Assembly: GCA_904063045.1 (NCBI GenBank)
Contig: CAJFCJ010000006.1
Span: forward strand, 1,974,946 to 2,038,945
Direction of reading: 5' to 3'
Length of the DNA stretch: 64,000 bases
Source: Dimorphilus gyrociliatus
Taxonomy: Eukaryota > Annelida > Polychaeta > Dinophilidae
Program-made: the position numbers and the translations under genes
The notes under the pieces: generated by a model
Seen by the model: the letters and a program-made list of their open reading frames with translations, nothing else
Databases searched by the model: none
Told to the model about the DNA's origin: nothing
In this document: in pieces, positions 1 through 14,242 of the stretch
Position numbering within the stretch: position 1 is the first letter of the stretch
Layout: each line of letters starts with the position of its first letter

Positions 1-536
1 ATAGTCCATCAATTGTAGCTTCCTGCGTAATTTAAATAATAGAAATGAATTGCTTCTTTAAGTATTAAAATCGTAAACGCAAACTCGTTGGCTATCATTT
101 ACAGAAAATTAAAGCAAGAGCACTTCCTCGTCTAATTGAATGAAAACTATAAACTTGAAAATAAACCGACGAATTGTAACCTTAGAGTAAAAAGTTTTAT
201 ACGATACGAGTATAATTGTCAATGGCCAAAAGACGTCTTATAGTAAAAAGAAAAAGAAGAAGTAGACAAATTGCAAATGAAAAAGAAAATTAGAAAAGAA
301 GCTTAAGAAATTGTTAGTATTTTAAGCAATAATATAATAACAATGAATGATTTTTAATAAGGGAAAGAAAATTTTTCTGTGGAAAGTGTAGAGTTAAAAA
401 TGATGTTAAAGCCTACCACCCAGGATATTCACGGATCACTAAATATACAAAAATATCAAAAATATCGATAAAACTCTATTTGATTTCTCTACGTGAATAT
501 AATTTATGGAACTCTATACCATCGATACGGATATCA

Positions 537-571
<35 letters not shown>

Positions 572-3500
572 TTTTATATTCACAGACGTACGAATATTAA
601 TGAGTCACCTTTTCTATCTTTTTCTATCCTCTATCTTTCTCCCTTAGGATGATTAAAGGTACAACAATGCAGGAATTCAAGTTTATTCTTATTATATATA
701 TATAAATTCAACAATATTTAAATCGATATTATCTCAGTTTTGATCCTTTTTAACCTGTTTAGTAAATACGAATAGAAGGGAGATGAGCTAAAATAAAGAA
801 AGTCAAGCTAGCAACAACAACAAAAATTATCTATAAATGTAGAAAACTAACATTTCTTATCTTTAATCCTTTGTGCATATATATATTTATACATAAATAA
901 TAGATATATATAAAATGTATAGAGATAGTTTGTTCCTCTAACACTAGAGCAGAGTCTATGCCTAAATCGAAACTTTAGAAGAAATCCCAACTCTGTTTGC
1001 CGAATAAATATTACGATGAAACTTGGAGAAAAACAAGACAAAGAGAACGCGAAATAGATGGTGGAGAACTAGAAATTGACTGATTGAATATGCTTTGGAC
1101 AATGACGCAAGTGTTTGGCGGGAGAAATATTTTCCCAAAACAACGTTCACAGACCTATAATAAAACATAAACAGACATAAAAAAAATCTCTAGTAATACT
1201 GCAATATAACATAGAGCAAGAAGAGAGTAAAAAGGAATAGGATATTAGGGTAGAGAGAGCTAGAAAGTGTGGAAGGTCGGAAGAATAAAGTTAGATGGTA
1301 ATTTTTCTATCTTTTTTAAAATGTTATAAATTTTCCATATAAATATCATGGTTTATTCCCATTAATCTTTTTACCTATTTTTAATATGGTAAAGTATTTA
1401 ATCTCATTATACTTTTAGTTATAAAATATATCATTTTAATTTCAATTTCCACCCTCCTTTCTCGCTCTCTCTCTCTTTTTTTTTCTCTCTCTCTCTCTTT
1501 CCTCATTCTTCCTTCCTTGTCTTTCACTGTCTTTGTCTCTGGACTCTTCTAAATATATTATTTCTTAGCTGTTAAATGACTCTTTCGTGATAAATTCAGA
1601 GAACTTACTTTAAAACGGAAAAGTTGGATAATCTTATTCTCATTATACTCCCTTTAATTTTCCTTATTCTCTCTTAGCTTTTTTCAACATTTGCAGTAGA
1701 ATTATATACAGAAAAAAGTAATAACAAAGAGCTTTTCTCTCGTGATATTTATAGAGATTTACAAGTTTTTAGCACTTCATAAATACAGATGATACAAAGA
1801 CGTTACAGTATCTATATAAAAATATACGGATGGCTGTCTTTTTCCTATCAGATAATTAGAATTTACAAAACAATTCTCTAGTTAAGCTTAAATTCTGTTT
1901 TCTTGATAGTTTATAAACAATTATTTAGATTCAATGAAATCGTACATATACGTACCAACAATAATTTTCACCCTTCACCAACGCCTCCTCCTAACTGCGA
2001 TTGAGGGGCGTCCTGAGTCAGAGGCGCCACCTAGGGAAAGATAAATCCCTGTTTAGAAATATACTGGATATATAAATATAAATAAATATATGAGTGAATG
2101 AATATATATATACAATATATTTATATAAATTTTATAACATAGATACAGTATATAAAACTGAATATTATGAATTTAAACTACTAGATGTATTCTTATTTGA
2201 ATTTATCCATGGAGATCATAATCTAAGTGCACATACTAAATATATATGTGTACAAATGCTTGTATAGACTTGATACATTGTATATAAATACATATACATA
2301 TATATATACAGTATATATATATATATGTGTGTGTATAAACTGTATTTCCATATTCAACCTATAATATAAAGTATAAAAAACAGAAAAGATATTGGGTACG
2401 GATCACTTATCTCTATAATATAAAGCATTAGAGTTGTGATTCAGATTTTCCAAGTTTTAGGGATCAATTAAAGATTGACAAGCCGAATCTAAAGGGAAGA
2501 GAATTTATACTTTTTTCATCCTTAGAACACAAACTATTGGGCATTGTAAAAAGTGGAAATATATACTGAAAGATTCACTTATTATTTCCTTACAATCCTC
2601 AATCAAGAATAGAATTTTCTATTGATCGTCATTTTCTTTTCTTTGAATTCATTGGTTGTAAAGAGTTAATATATTTTTATAAAAGATTTTTGAATTTTTT
2701 TTTTATCTTTTTTTAAATAGAAAATTAGTAAGATGCTCCGGGGCAAAATGGCTATTCTTTAATTAATTACTAGGAACAAACATCAAAAGAATCTGTCTCA
2801 ATCTCATACACGCATCAAATCAAGTCGAGAATGAGATACACTTAAGTCGTCTTTTCCCTCTTGACAATTCGATGCCTTCTCTAAATAGCAATATATGCGT
2901 TTATCTACAGCTTTCAGTTTAGTTCCATTAGTTTAATTTTTGCATAAAACCTAGGCAGACTCAGGCTGTAAGCCATTTCACACCTGTCATAACACTCTTT
3001 TCTATTGCTGGATTAACCGCAACTGCAAAAAATTGACTTCTTTGATATATCAGGGCTATTTCATGCTATTCTTTATCGTTCGACCTTTAAACTTGTATTT
3101 TTGTATTTAAGTTACCATAAATAGTAGAATATAGAGCAAAAGTGATTACTACGTTTCTGAACAACCTTTTGAAATTGCTAAGACTCTTATTTTTTAGTTA
3201 AATAGCATATAATTACTAGATCACGAAAGTATGAAGTATCATAACAGTTTCTTTTTACTTTCATTTGCACAAAGAGAAATAGATTTTTTCAATGGTTTTT
3301 AGTTTCACTCTTTTAATGTGATATATGAAGTTCTAGATATTTCTGGGTCCATTTGTAGACCGATAAATCATTAGTGACGAAGGTGAAACCACGAGAAAAC
3401 AAATACACCTGCTCACCCTCATAACAATTGTCAACATAATAACAATGCAAAATCTTACAGAGATCTTGTCATGTATTTATGCATTGTATATTATGCTGAA

Positions 3501-4443
3501 TAGGCTGAAAATGAAAATGTTTTATAAAAAGTAAACCATTATATATATATAAATATATATTACTTGTACAGTATATATATGAGTTACATTTATGACATTT
3601 AGACTGCAAGGAAGGAGTACAAAAAAAGCCAAAATTGCAATTATCTTATGGGAAAAATTTGAAAGAAGATACTCAATTAAATTGTAGAAACAATTAATAT
3701 TAGGGAGAAAAACTGTATTTATGAAAGTGTCGTTCAATATCTGCACAGAAAAAAATATAAGATTTTTTATGACTCGAATGGGAAAGCAGCCAATTAATTT
3801 TTTCATCAATACGCCTATATATCACCATTAGCCTTTAGCCAGGTTTTGATAATCATAAATAACAATTATTGTTTTTTTTTTTCTTCTCTTTTTTTTTCCT
3901 TTCCTTTTCCCTATCTTTTCTTTCTCTTAGTTCCTTCCTCTAACACGAAGTGTATAATTCTATATTTCTATATCTTCGCTTTTCATCTTAACCTCTTCAC
4001 ATTTTTTTTTCTTCTTTTGCAGCTTCAGTATATGTGTCTCCCTCTCTTGTGCTTTAGTTCTCTGCAAGTAGCTTTTCTAATACTCTTCTATCCTTTCATT
4101 TCCCAGCTTCGAATTAAAATAAAATTTTCTTTTTATGGAAAAGAATAAAGAAAGAAAAAGGACCGTCTTTCATAGTATAAGAACAAAAAGCGCCTTAGAA
4201 TAAAAGTCATTGCAGGTGGTAAAATTCTCACGAGTTTAAACGGATGATACCTCTTGAAAGTTTTTATACAAGATTAGGCCTATTTTCAATATAAAAATCT
4301 CATTTTAAGAGAAAACTTTTATTAACATGAATTGCTAGTGTTACCCTATGGAAAATATTAATTAAAACTCAAATCAAACATAATAAACTGCGGAAAACAT
4401 TTTACTGCTAAACATAGATTGTATAACAGCCAAGAAGAGAGTA
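1..4443. other. Gene-free AT-rich stretch
   Basis: No gene can be supported here. Open frames are short, low in complexity and lack splice context. The stretch holds TA dinucleotide runs (about 538-571 and 2290-2330), CT-rich tracts (about 1455-1505 and 3870-4020) and one GC-rich island at 1970-2036, described in the findings. It may be intergenic DNA, the 3' UTR of the GPCR that ends at 4444, or a long intron of a gene starting outside the window. Confidence 0.6.
2303..2317. repeat. Dispersed TATATACAGTATATA motif, example copy
   Basis: One of at least ten copies in the window of a 15-base near-palindrome, TATATACTGTATATA or its complement, embedded in TA-rich tracts. The other copies are listed in the findings. 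Confidence 0.7.
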
Positions 4444-6772
4444 TTATGCCATCTGTCGGACATCGGAATGAAGTAAATCTGTTCTTATTGGCCGAGCGTA
4501 GAACTTGATTACAAAGTTTACCACAACCTTGCGTTGTTTGCTGTCAATCAAACAGCAAATGAAGCAATTAAAACCATGATGAAGAACTAGGAGAAAGTCT
4601 GCAAAACTGGAAACAAGTCGAACCTGCAGTCTTACATGTATATCTTGAATCTTGCACAGGAGAGCGATAAAACTACAAACTTTAGAAGGTGTTTGTAAAA
4701 TAAAAATGAGCATCAAGTTAACGGAAACAAGAATAACGGCACGTTTCACGGCTTTTCTGGCATTTCTGCTACGAATTTTATCGGATCTAAGAATTGAAAT
4801 AATAATTGTCATACAAGTAACAAATATGATAATTGGAAGCAAATATCCAATAAATAGCCATGTAAAAGATACAATTTGTTCAGATTGTCCATTCAAGCTT
4901 CCAAGGCTAACAAAGTACGCAACATCTTCTTTATCTCCTTTAAATTCGTGAAATTCATATTTGTATAATAAGGGTATATGTCCAGCTCCCACAACAATCA
5001 AAGTTATGAAAATTGAAAATGCTAATTTCCTAGGACTTACATAAGTATGAGCCTCTTGCAGTTTCTTTATACAAACACAGTGCATAATAACAGCAATAAC
5101 AGCCAACCTAAATTGGAAAGAGAGATTGTAAAGTGAAAATTAAAAAAATGAATAAATCATAAAGGAAAAAAACTGAAATTTTAACTAATACTCTCATTGC
5201 TTATTTACTACTGTATTATATAGTTGTTTATGCAATATTTATTGAGTATTTACCAAATTCCTTCATGGCTAAAAGCCGAATGAAGAGCTGAACCATAAAG
5301 TTGGTAATAAAATCCAAATGACTTCTTTAAAAATACCAATTCAGTTTTGGCTAATGCTATTCTTGGAATAAGCAATAAACAAGATAGAAAATTGCATAGC
5401 GACCAAGCACTCAATTCAACAAGAGTAGCTTTTTCAATCGCATATCTCGCTTTAACTAAAGTTGGTAATTGTATTGTTGGTGTTGTTTTTAAATTAATAA
5501 TTCTCCAAGAAAACGCAACCAAATTAGCTAAATTACCAAATATCCCAAGGGCAGCGAATAGAGGAACAAGTATTTGATTTAAAAAAGTATCAAGGCGTTC
5601 AATAGAGGTTTTAGGCGCAGCTGAAATAAATGGAAAGATTAAATAGAGGAAGAGTTATATGTTTTAAGGTAAGTTGGCTATCTTGTCAATGTTAATTCAT
5701 TTATTATGTTTCATATAACAAACATTATATTTCATTTAATAACATCATATTTCCATTTTTAATATAATTTCCGAAAATATTAATCAATTGCTAATTTGAA
5801 AGATATAAAATAGCTGAAAAGAGGAGGAAGAAAGATAGAAGAAGTGGCGGTATATCATTTAAATAGATGACCTTTAATGAAAGGAAATACATTATTATTT
5901 TTTTTTACAATTATCATAAACAAAGTCTCCTTTTGAAAGGTGTTATTTTCCTCTTCTCTTTTTTATCCTTTAAACAATTCTCCTTCACTTTTTTAGTTGA
6001 ATAAAAGTATCTGTAAAGTACTTGTACAAAATCCAACTATGATATAATAAAATCATATTTTCTTCTCTTTAATCCTTTATCCTATTTTATAGTTTTATAC
6101 TGTATGTCATCCAAACATATAATTATTTAATAATCCTCTATAGAGTTGGAGATTTCTTTTGCAGAAGTCATTCATTAACTAATTAAATTTATGATTTCTT
6201 ATTTATGAATATTAATTATAGCTTTCTAATAAAGATAATGATTTTCCGAAGAAATAGTTCATACTGAAAAAATACCTACATCTGTATTAATTTAATTATA
6301 GAGCACTCATAACAAAAAATACTAATTGTTAGAGACAGGATGCGCCTTAAGCACCATACCTAAGAAACTTTTTTACAGTTATGAATATAGTCTGTGGTTG
6401 ATGTCATAGATAGCTTAAGTTTTATAGGCTAACTTTTTAATATCTACAATATTCTCCTTATATCTGTTTTACTCTTCATTGAATATTTTTTTGAATAAAT
6501 AACTACAATTATGAATGACTTTTAATGAATTTCATTCGAAATTAGGTTAAGGTAAATTTTTTAAATATGATATTTGAATAGTTAAAGAATAATAAGATAT
6601 TGAAAAGAATGAAAAGGAGAAAATTTCTTGTTTAAAAGTGCGGTTATCTCTAAAAAAACAAGAACATTAGGGATATAAAAATAGAAATATTTGATTTTCA
6701 TATTATTATATAATTGTTTTCATTACTTTCTTAATAATTCTTACCTTTTTGAAGATTATACATTGACTTCAT
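4444..6772 (-). CDS. Rhodopsin-type G protein-coupled receptor, probably for a neuropeptide
   Basis: Model of three coding exons, 6772-6745, 5620-5254 and 5107-4444, giving 352 residues in frame. Seven hydrophobic segments are visible. TM1 carries GIFGNLANLVAF with the conserved GN. TM5 follows a short extracellular loop, and a basic third loop (RSDKIRSRNARKAVKRA) leads into TM6. TM7 reads HHGFNCFICCLID, so the usual NPxxY is replaced by an NCFIC-like version, and the DRY position after TM3 is also atypical (MHCVC). This layout resembles the FMRFamide/peptide receptor branch of class A; the ligand cannot be told. The small first exon has good splice sites and matching phase, but an upstream exon may exist because its frame stays open to 6799. 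The first intron is 1.1 kb, unusually long for this window. Confidence 0.75.
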
Positions 6773-7380
6773 AAGATTATATGCTTCTGCTGACCTATTT
6801 CTGAAAATAAATTCCATTTTTAAACATCACACGAGATAAATTTATGTAGGAAATGACTATCTATATTTTTCTCTTCGCAACGAAGAGCGTCGCTGCGAAA
6901 CAGATGAAAAGTCACGTGAGACAAAATATCATGTCCTATATAAAAAAAACTCTTATTTATCTATAACTAGCATAAATTTTTCATTTTGCCTTTTAAATAT
7001 TCTTATCATTAATTATTGTATTTTTTTTAAGAAAGCAAATTAGCTATGTTTTGCTGTTACTGCAGTTTTATTTAATCCAAAAAATTGACAAAGCAACCTT
7101 GATCTATCAAGTTATTTTTAAAAGAATTATCAAAAATGTGTTTTTATTATATATATATATATTTGAAATTATGTGAAGGGGATAAGAGTCAAATAATTCG
7201 GATTGTATTGTAAATTTGATCATTTATAGTTTTATTATTGTAAAAATTTAAAGAGAAATTGAAAAGAGGGGAAGAGAAGAAAGTGAAAGAAAGAGTTAAT
7301 CATTAAAATTTTATTTATTTAGAAAGAGTGCTCTGTCCTCCTCAGACTTGCCGTTATCGTCGTCATCGTTTGGGTTTGTG

Positions 7381-8796
7381 TTACTTTTGATTTTGTACCC
7401 AATTTACCAATGCCTATTAAAATAGAGAGAAATAGTTTAATATTTAAATATAAATTCGTCCAATAAACATTCTAAATCAAGTAGAGTGTTTAACGAAACG
7501 CTAGTAAGTTACAACCGTTTTAAATATAAACCTATCTCCATTGAGGTTTTCGAACTAAGTTACGTTGTATATCAAGGACACCTTACTAAGTGTGATAAAC
7601 TCATTATAGCATAATAGAGATCGATGAACTGTTTCTTACAATTGATATTTACTAAATTGAGGACATACACACTTAATAAAACACAACATACTATTTGAAC
7701 GAAAACACTTGTCGACCAGTAAATAGGATTAGACGGTTGTAAAAAAGAGCATCTCCTAATAAAGGACACCTAAAAACAGATTACTTTTGTATCCTTTCTT
7801 ATTAAATATATTATACTGGTAAACAGTTTCTCCTTATTTCTACCTTACTATCAACTTTATCAGAGATATCTTCAATTTACTTCTTTTAATAGAAGAAGAG
7901 AATAGAGATCAGTAAAAGATTCTCTCATATATATTAGTATATATATATATGTTTTTATCCTACCTTTATACCGTTGCACATATCGGGTATATACTCTTCC
8001 ATAAATCCTTTCGGTAGTGGATTATCTAAGCCTATTTCACGACTTTTTTCCAATGGTTTCGTACCATCAAAATTTACATAACAGAATCTTACAGTAAGCT
8101 CGTTGTTTGGTCTTAGGAAAGCTGGACCTCCAGACATTAGCTAATTCGTAAATAGTAAGGGAAACCGTTAATTAAATAAATATATATATGTATATAATTT
8201 AAAATGCCACACAGCAACATTGCATTCGTCCAGCATAGCATCGCACATCTGTTGGCCTGTATGAATATTTCGTCGAGATAGTGACTCCCTTACGACCTCG
8301 AAGTCTGGCATCATATAGAATCCACCACCAGATGGCACTACTCGTACACCAACATCGCAAAGAGCTTCTCTGCAATATTTTTCTACGCAGGCCAATACTC
8401 TGCTACAGTGCTTTATATAGCTGTCAACTGCTGTTTCGTTCCTCAAATACTGTTTAAAAGATTATTAGAAATATATAAGTAACTAGATTACCACTCATTG
8501 ATCTGTTATATAAACCTCAGTAAGAGCGTATTGCATGGGAGCAGGAGCACAGGAAAATGTGTGACTCGCAGCGCTCTTAACCCCATTTCTTAGTTCATTC
8601 AACTTTTCAGGATAGATATGATAACCAACCTAAAAAGAAAATTCTTTTAAAATGTATCAATCGATAAATATTATTTAATTATTTTTCTTTACAAACCCTC
8701 CATCCTCCAGCACTGGACCATTTCGAAAAACCAGAACTTAAAATTGTTCCTTCTGGATAAAACTATTAGGAATGAACGAAACGAAAGATTAGAGAG

Positions 8797-8831
<35 letters not shown>

Positions 8832-9991
8832 AAGAAAGTACATTTGCCAAAGTACAATGCTTCTGCTGGTAGTGTAACCGACCGTAGATTTCATCAGTTA
8901 GAACCAAAATATTATTCTCTTTGAATGTTTCACTAGAAAAATGAATGAAAAATGTATTTAACAGCATTTTTTGTTTTATTCAATTAATATCTAAAATATG
9001 TTTTTGTAGAGTTTTTTGGTTTAGCTTTGTTTTGTTAATTACTAATTTATTAGATTAACATTAGAAATGATTTCATTAAGGATTTTTATTATATTAATTA
9101 ATATATACATTAACTTACGTTAAAGCTTTCAATTCAGTTTCGTTATAGGTTGCACCAGCTGTAAGTAATATATATATATATAGTATATATATATTGTATA
9201 TATTGCATTAGTACTGTATATATTATAATGTACATATAGATGAAAGTGTCTACTGTATAATACGGTTAATTGCGAAACAATAGAACACGTCATTCTACTG
9301 ATAAAGTAAAGATTATCCTTGAATGTACGATAAAGAATATGATATCTCTTAGGTATAGATATAATATCTTAATGGAAAAATACCGTTTCAGTTAGAGTTT
9401 AAAAACTGCTTAAAAGTATAAAAAGAAGGGTAAAAGAAATCAGCTCAACTAACTAGGATTATCTGGGTTACATAATACTAGCAGTTTATTCTCTTTCATT
9501 CCATCGATGTTTGCTTCAACTAGGGTTTTCTTAACCATATCTGGTGTTATCTTCCATTGGTTTTCATAATTTGTATTTATAATGAAGCTATCTCTACCGG
9601 CTAGATGTGCCTGAGGTCTGTAAGTTGTCCAGGTGGGCGATATACATAGGATTTTACCATTGAAAATCCGAAAGAGTAGGAAAATCAATTCTTTGGAGCC
9701 TGGCCCCACAAGAATATTCTCAGAATCTACCTTCAAACCATCGTATCTTGAATGGAGGCGGGCAATTTCAATGCGTAGCTCTTCATTACCAGCAACTGGC
9801 AAGTAGGCGCTTCGATATGTATTCTCTTTAAGTGCTTCCTGTAGTTCACTCGGTACGGGGAAGGGCGATTGACCGAAAGCGAAATGATAAATATTATTTC
9901 CGGCCTCTCTGAGACGTTTAATACGTTCATTAAACGCTAGATTGGAAGCTGGACAATAGTTAGCTAGCTCTGGCTGAACAAGGTTGGCCAT
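7381..9991 (-). CDS. Class I/II PLP-dependent aminotransferase (aspartate/kynurenine aminotransferase-like)
   Basis: Eight exons: 9991-9454, 9158-9119, 8932-8842, 8762-8697, 8629-8516, 8449-8213, 8140-7964 and 7413-7381, giving 431 residues. Fold-type I landmarks appear in order: substrate-binding GQSPFPVP near residue 40, GPGSKELIF, the CNPDNPTGATY motif, LTDEIYGRLHY with the pyridine-nitrogen aspartate, SSGFSKWSSAGGWRVGY with the Schiff-base lysine, and ELTVRFCYVNFDG with the carboxylate-binding arginine. Length fits a cytosolic aminotransferase and no targeting peptide is evident. The start was placed at the first ATG (9991); six bases upstream is only an in-frame TTG. The last exon encodes just 10 residues and lies 550 nt beyond the previous one, yet its acceptor and phase are clean. 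An AG-repeat (8801-8827) fills one intron. Substrate specificity cannot be read from sequence. Confidence 0.9.
8801..8827. repeat. AG dinucleotide microsatellite in an aminotransferase intron
   Basis: An uninterrupted AG run lies in the intron between exons 8932-8842 and 8762-8697. On the minus strand it is a CT tract that probably serves as extended polypyrimidine sequence ahead of the acceptor at 8763. Confidence 0.9.
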
Positions 9992-10662
9992 TTTCAAGGC
10001 GATTGAAGAATTATTTTGTCGTATGACTTTAAATAATAGAGGTCAGTCCTTGACCTTGCGAAAATTATTACAAGCAAGTTAAATGGACGCCATCTATAGT
10101 GCATAATAATAATCCTTGATATAATTAAACGAGATGGAATTAATTATTTAAAATCCAGCACAAATCCATAATATAACTTTTAGTTTAGTGTTCAATAACC
10201 TAATCCTCAACGAATTTCTATTAACGACGATCATTAAATTCTAATAGATGTTGTCTTTCCGATAATCCATCCTATTCGGTTTCTCTATTGGAAATAGTTT
10301 GTAATCAACAAAATTCTTAAATTATCTTCCTTTTAAATTACATGCATATCAGTTGTCATAAAAGAACTATCTTTATTCGTTTCACATACTCTCTCTTTTA
10401 AGTTTTTTTTTTATCAACTAAGGTACATTTTATGAATATATCTATGAATCAGGTCAAACATTAAAGAAAGATGTAGACATCTAACTCCTAGGGTACTATT
10501 CTATAAGACAAGTCAAATAAATTTCACAAAACTACGGACAAAAACCTAAACACCGCTTCAAAAGAAATTGATTTTCAAAGGAAAGATAGAAGGAGGATAG
10601 TAAAAGGGAGAAAATAAAGATTGTAGGGAAGAGAAGAGAGGAGAGGAAAGAGAAAGAGAGAG

Positions 10663-10695
<33 letters not shown>

Positions 10696-10773
10696 ATGAA
10701 CTGCTCAAAAAGCATTTTTCTTTTGTATTAATAATTTTTTCATCATCTTCAACTTGTTGGTCTCGTGTCGCAT
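9992..10773. other. Spacer between aminotransferase promoter and intermediate filament 3' end
   Basis: No gene is visible. The spacer contains the aminotransferase 5' region with a CTATAGATGGCGTC site (minus strand, 10086-10099) 95 bases upstream of its start codon, and a purine-rich GA tract at about 10620-10695 near the end of the intermediate filament gene. Confidence 0.6.
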
Positions 10774-13700
10774 TTAGGAAGAGTAAACAGTCTTCTGTAC
10801 GTGAGTGGCCCTATCCTGTATAGAGTTATAAGGTAATACGTTAATTTGTATATTAGTTTTGGCTTGATTTTGTCGTAATTACTCTGTTATTTGAATTAAT
10901 CATATCTTATTATATTGGAGGAATTTGCTTGTTTTGTTTGATTAATTAAAAATGAGTTAAGAAATGAATTAAGAAATCACTTATTATATATAATTTAAGA
11001 AAAATACTTTGCCTCAAGGCATCTAGCTTTAGACTATATATGCCTTTGACCTTTCAATGTTTCAAGGAATTAGGTTAAAGTTCAGGGTAATTACGAAACA
11101 AAAATGGTAATCTAAATTCTCCATTTGTATTTTACTTTTGGTACAAATGGGAATTACTATAATTCTTTATCGATCTTACTTCTCCAAGGCTATTAATAAG
11201 CTTGGTTACAACATTTGATCCAATTCCAAACGATCCTAGACCAGTTTCAACATCATTAGGACCTGCTCCCGCTCCCTTTATGCCGGCCCATAACTATAGT
11301 AATAAGAAAAAAGGCAGAGAATCTATTAATCGTTAATTACAACTATTATAATTAGAACACGAAAGTTTATATTCTATGAGAAATTTAATTAAGATAATCA
11401 TCCAGAAATTTTTAAAAAGAAAAAAAAATAAACAGAAGAATACGGCAAAGGAGATAGAAGCGGAAAGATAGATATGAAAAAGAAAAGGTAAAGAAAATGA
11501 GAAGAATTATAAGAGCATGTTGAGAAAAGTAGCTTATTAAAGGAAATAAGAAGAAAGGGGAAAGAAGATAGTAAGAAAATGAACAAGACAAAAGAGTAAA
11601 GGAGTAGTGAGAAGAAAAACAGAGTAAAAAGCAAGAAAAAAAAAAGAAAAAAATAGGGAACCTTGATCCTTTGCCCAGGTCGGAGTGATAAACTCGAGAA
11701 GGTATATTCGATACGTTTCTTAGGATCATTATCGATATTCCGTACTAAACGCCATCCCGTTAACTCTTCTAATTTCTTTCCGGTGTTTTCTAATGTTATA
11801 TATCGCCCGTCGGACGAACAATCTGATATTGTCAGAGGCCCTTTCGCTGACCTTTGATAGGTGGTTTTAGCGGACATTTCACCGCGAGTAATTTGGTTGA
11901 CTTTGAAGGAATCTGATAAAGGGATACCATTCCCTAATAAGCATATGAATGGATAAAAAACAGCCTAATCTACAGAGCAAAAAACAGGCGGAGCATATTC
12001 CGCTTCTTCGTCAAAAGATACCGGATATTACATCAATTTCGTGTACATCACCCTTAATTCTTATATTCTTTGTTAACTTAACCACCCACTATCTCTTATG
12101 TGGAATAAGCGAAAAAATATCGCATACACTCCTCTTTCTCTTCCTTTTTACCTTTTATCTCTTTTTTTTTTTCTTACTTAAGTAACATTACGTGACTCTT
12201 TAGAAATGATCTAATACGATCGTATTTGTCAAGTTTTTTCAGACTTAGCAGGAAGGATAGAACGTGTTTCCCGTAAACAGTATCATAAACAATAATTATT
12301 ATTCTATAAAAAATAGTTATTTGCTAGTTTTACATGCCATTTTTATACAGTAAACGTATAAAACTAGCAAAGGTTTAGAAATTGAACTACGAACCTGAAG
12401 GAGTTCTTGTCAACCTTTTCGTAAAAAAGGAAATTGGAGGGGAAGAAAACAAAACAAATAAGAGAATTAATATCTTATAATCTATCATAATATTCTTTTA
12501 ATAATAACATTTCCAACATTTACCCGATGTTATGTATAGTTATGAAAAGGTTAAAAAACTAACCTACTTTCTTCCCCTTCTAATAACTTTCTATAGGCAA
12601 CGATCTCCAACTCCAACCCTAATTTGGTATTCATTATGTTCTGAAGTTCTTTCAAGATAGCTTCCATCTCTGCCTTAAGTTTAGCTACATCTTGTTTTAA
12701 TTCATCATTTTCCATCATAAGCTCTCTTTCTTTTTCGTCGTATTCCCTTCTTAGAATATCCATCTCCTTCTCTAGCATTGTATTTTTCGCTTCTAGATCT
12801 CCAAGTTTAGCTCTTAGATCGGCCAACTGCTGCTTTAGCCTCTTTGCCTCGTCCTTTGCATGTTGGGTCTCTTGGTTCTGCTTGGCCGCTCCAGTTCGAA
12901 ACTCTTGCATCTTCAAGTTGTAGTAGGCCTCCAACTCAGATCTTAAAGCGTCCAATTTTTCATCGTAAGTCAATTGGATCTCTCTTAAGCATTGCGCCAT
13001 CTCATTCTTCCAGAATTCTCTATTTTCGGCAGTAGTGTCGCGGTAGGCCATCGCCGCCAACTCTTTCATCTCTTCTTCATGAACCTTTAAAAAGTTAATT
13101 AATTAATCAATAATTATACTGTTTAATCAAAATTTTCGCATGCAGCCAATCGGTTATTTCTGCCTGACCTGCTTCATGAATTCAATCTCTTCCTCAAGGG
13201 TTTGTCGTCTATTTTCCGCATCGATGTGTTTCAAAGTTTCAGAGTCAAGGTCCTGATGAAAGAAAAAAAAAGAAAGTCGTGTCAACTCTTTTTGATGGCT
13301 TTCCAAGAAAAAGAGAAAAAGTTTTTCTTTTTCTTTTTACTTACAATCCTTGTCCTGTTAAGAGCGTCGGTCAAGCGTTCGATCTCTTTCTTGTCCTTAT
13401 CCCGATCGCCCTGAGTAGAATCAACTCTTCTTCTAAGTAGGTTTAATTCACTCTCAAAGTCGGCCAACTGCTGGTTGAGCCTTTCAATTCTGTCTCTATC
13501 GGCCAACCTCTGTTTTTCATAGTCCTGGCACCTGGGAGAGGGTAAAAAACATAATTTTAAACACACCTGCAAATTTTATATACAATAACCAATCCAGATG
13601 CCGCATAGCTATACATCGATTTATGAAAACTGTTTTTAGAAAAAAAAAGAGATTGTAATCTTTACTTTTTACGCAAATCATCCAATTGCTCCTCCAAATT

Positions 13701-14242
13701 TGCACACTTAAGTTCCAATTTAGCTTTTTCCTTTTCAGTTTCGTCTAATATCTTTCTCGCTTCGTCCAATTCTGCTTGGTACATACTCTTTATGGCGGCA
13801 GTTTCCTTACCCCATTTTTGCTTTAGACTCTCCAGCTCTTGGGCCAATTTTCGATTTTGAGCTTCCAAAAATCGTACCTTTTCTATGTAGGATGCAAATC
13901 TGTTCAAAGGTTATTTTCGTATAGAAAAAGTTACTATTAATAAATCCTCGTGCAAAGATTTTTTGATTTTTCTTTTTTTAGCATTAAAAAAAATCGAAAA
14001 TATGATAAATCACTTTCTAACCTTTCATTTAAATCCTGCATCTCTCTCTTTTCCTTTTCTCTAGTAGTGAGAACGCTATCAACGCCCGCCGTTGACATTG
14101 CGGCATAGGCACCACTTACAGCTTGAGGTTGTATTTGAGTAAAAACACTGCTTGTTTTACTTGGAGCAGCTCCAGCCGTGGTCCTATAGATTACCGTCGT
14201 CCGTCGACCTACGGTAGGCTTCCATAAATCCTCTCTAGACAT
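10774..14242 (-). CDS. Cytoplasmic intermediate filament protein with lamin-like tail domain
   Basis: Eight exons: 14242-14022, 13899-13666, 13531-13345, 13252-13169, 13084-12568, 11933-11662, 11293-11180 and 10815-10774, giving 556 residues. It builds cytoplasmic intermediate filaments. A head of about 65 residues ends at the rod start NERFASYIEKVRFLEAQNRK. A long heptad coiled coil follows and ends at the canonical EIVAYRKLLEGEE. The tail (GPLTISDCSSDGRYITLENT, then LTGWRLVRNID) is a lamin tail Ig fold. There is no nuclear localisation signal after the rod and no C-terminal CaaX box (the protein ends TVYSS), so it is a protostome-type cytoplasmic filament rather than a lamin. The start was set at MSREDLW; the frame continues upstream only to a TTG. 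The first rod exons are tightly packed, while a 634-nt intron separates rod and tail. Confidence 0.93.

Noticed and set aside
3846..4148. 100-codon open frame
   Set aside because: Phe/Leu/Ser-rich translation of a CT/TTC-rich tract; no splice context or family.
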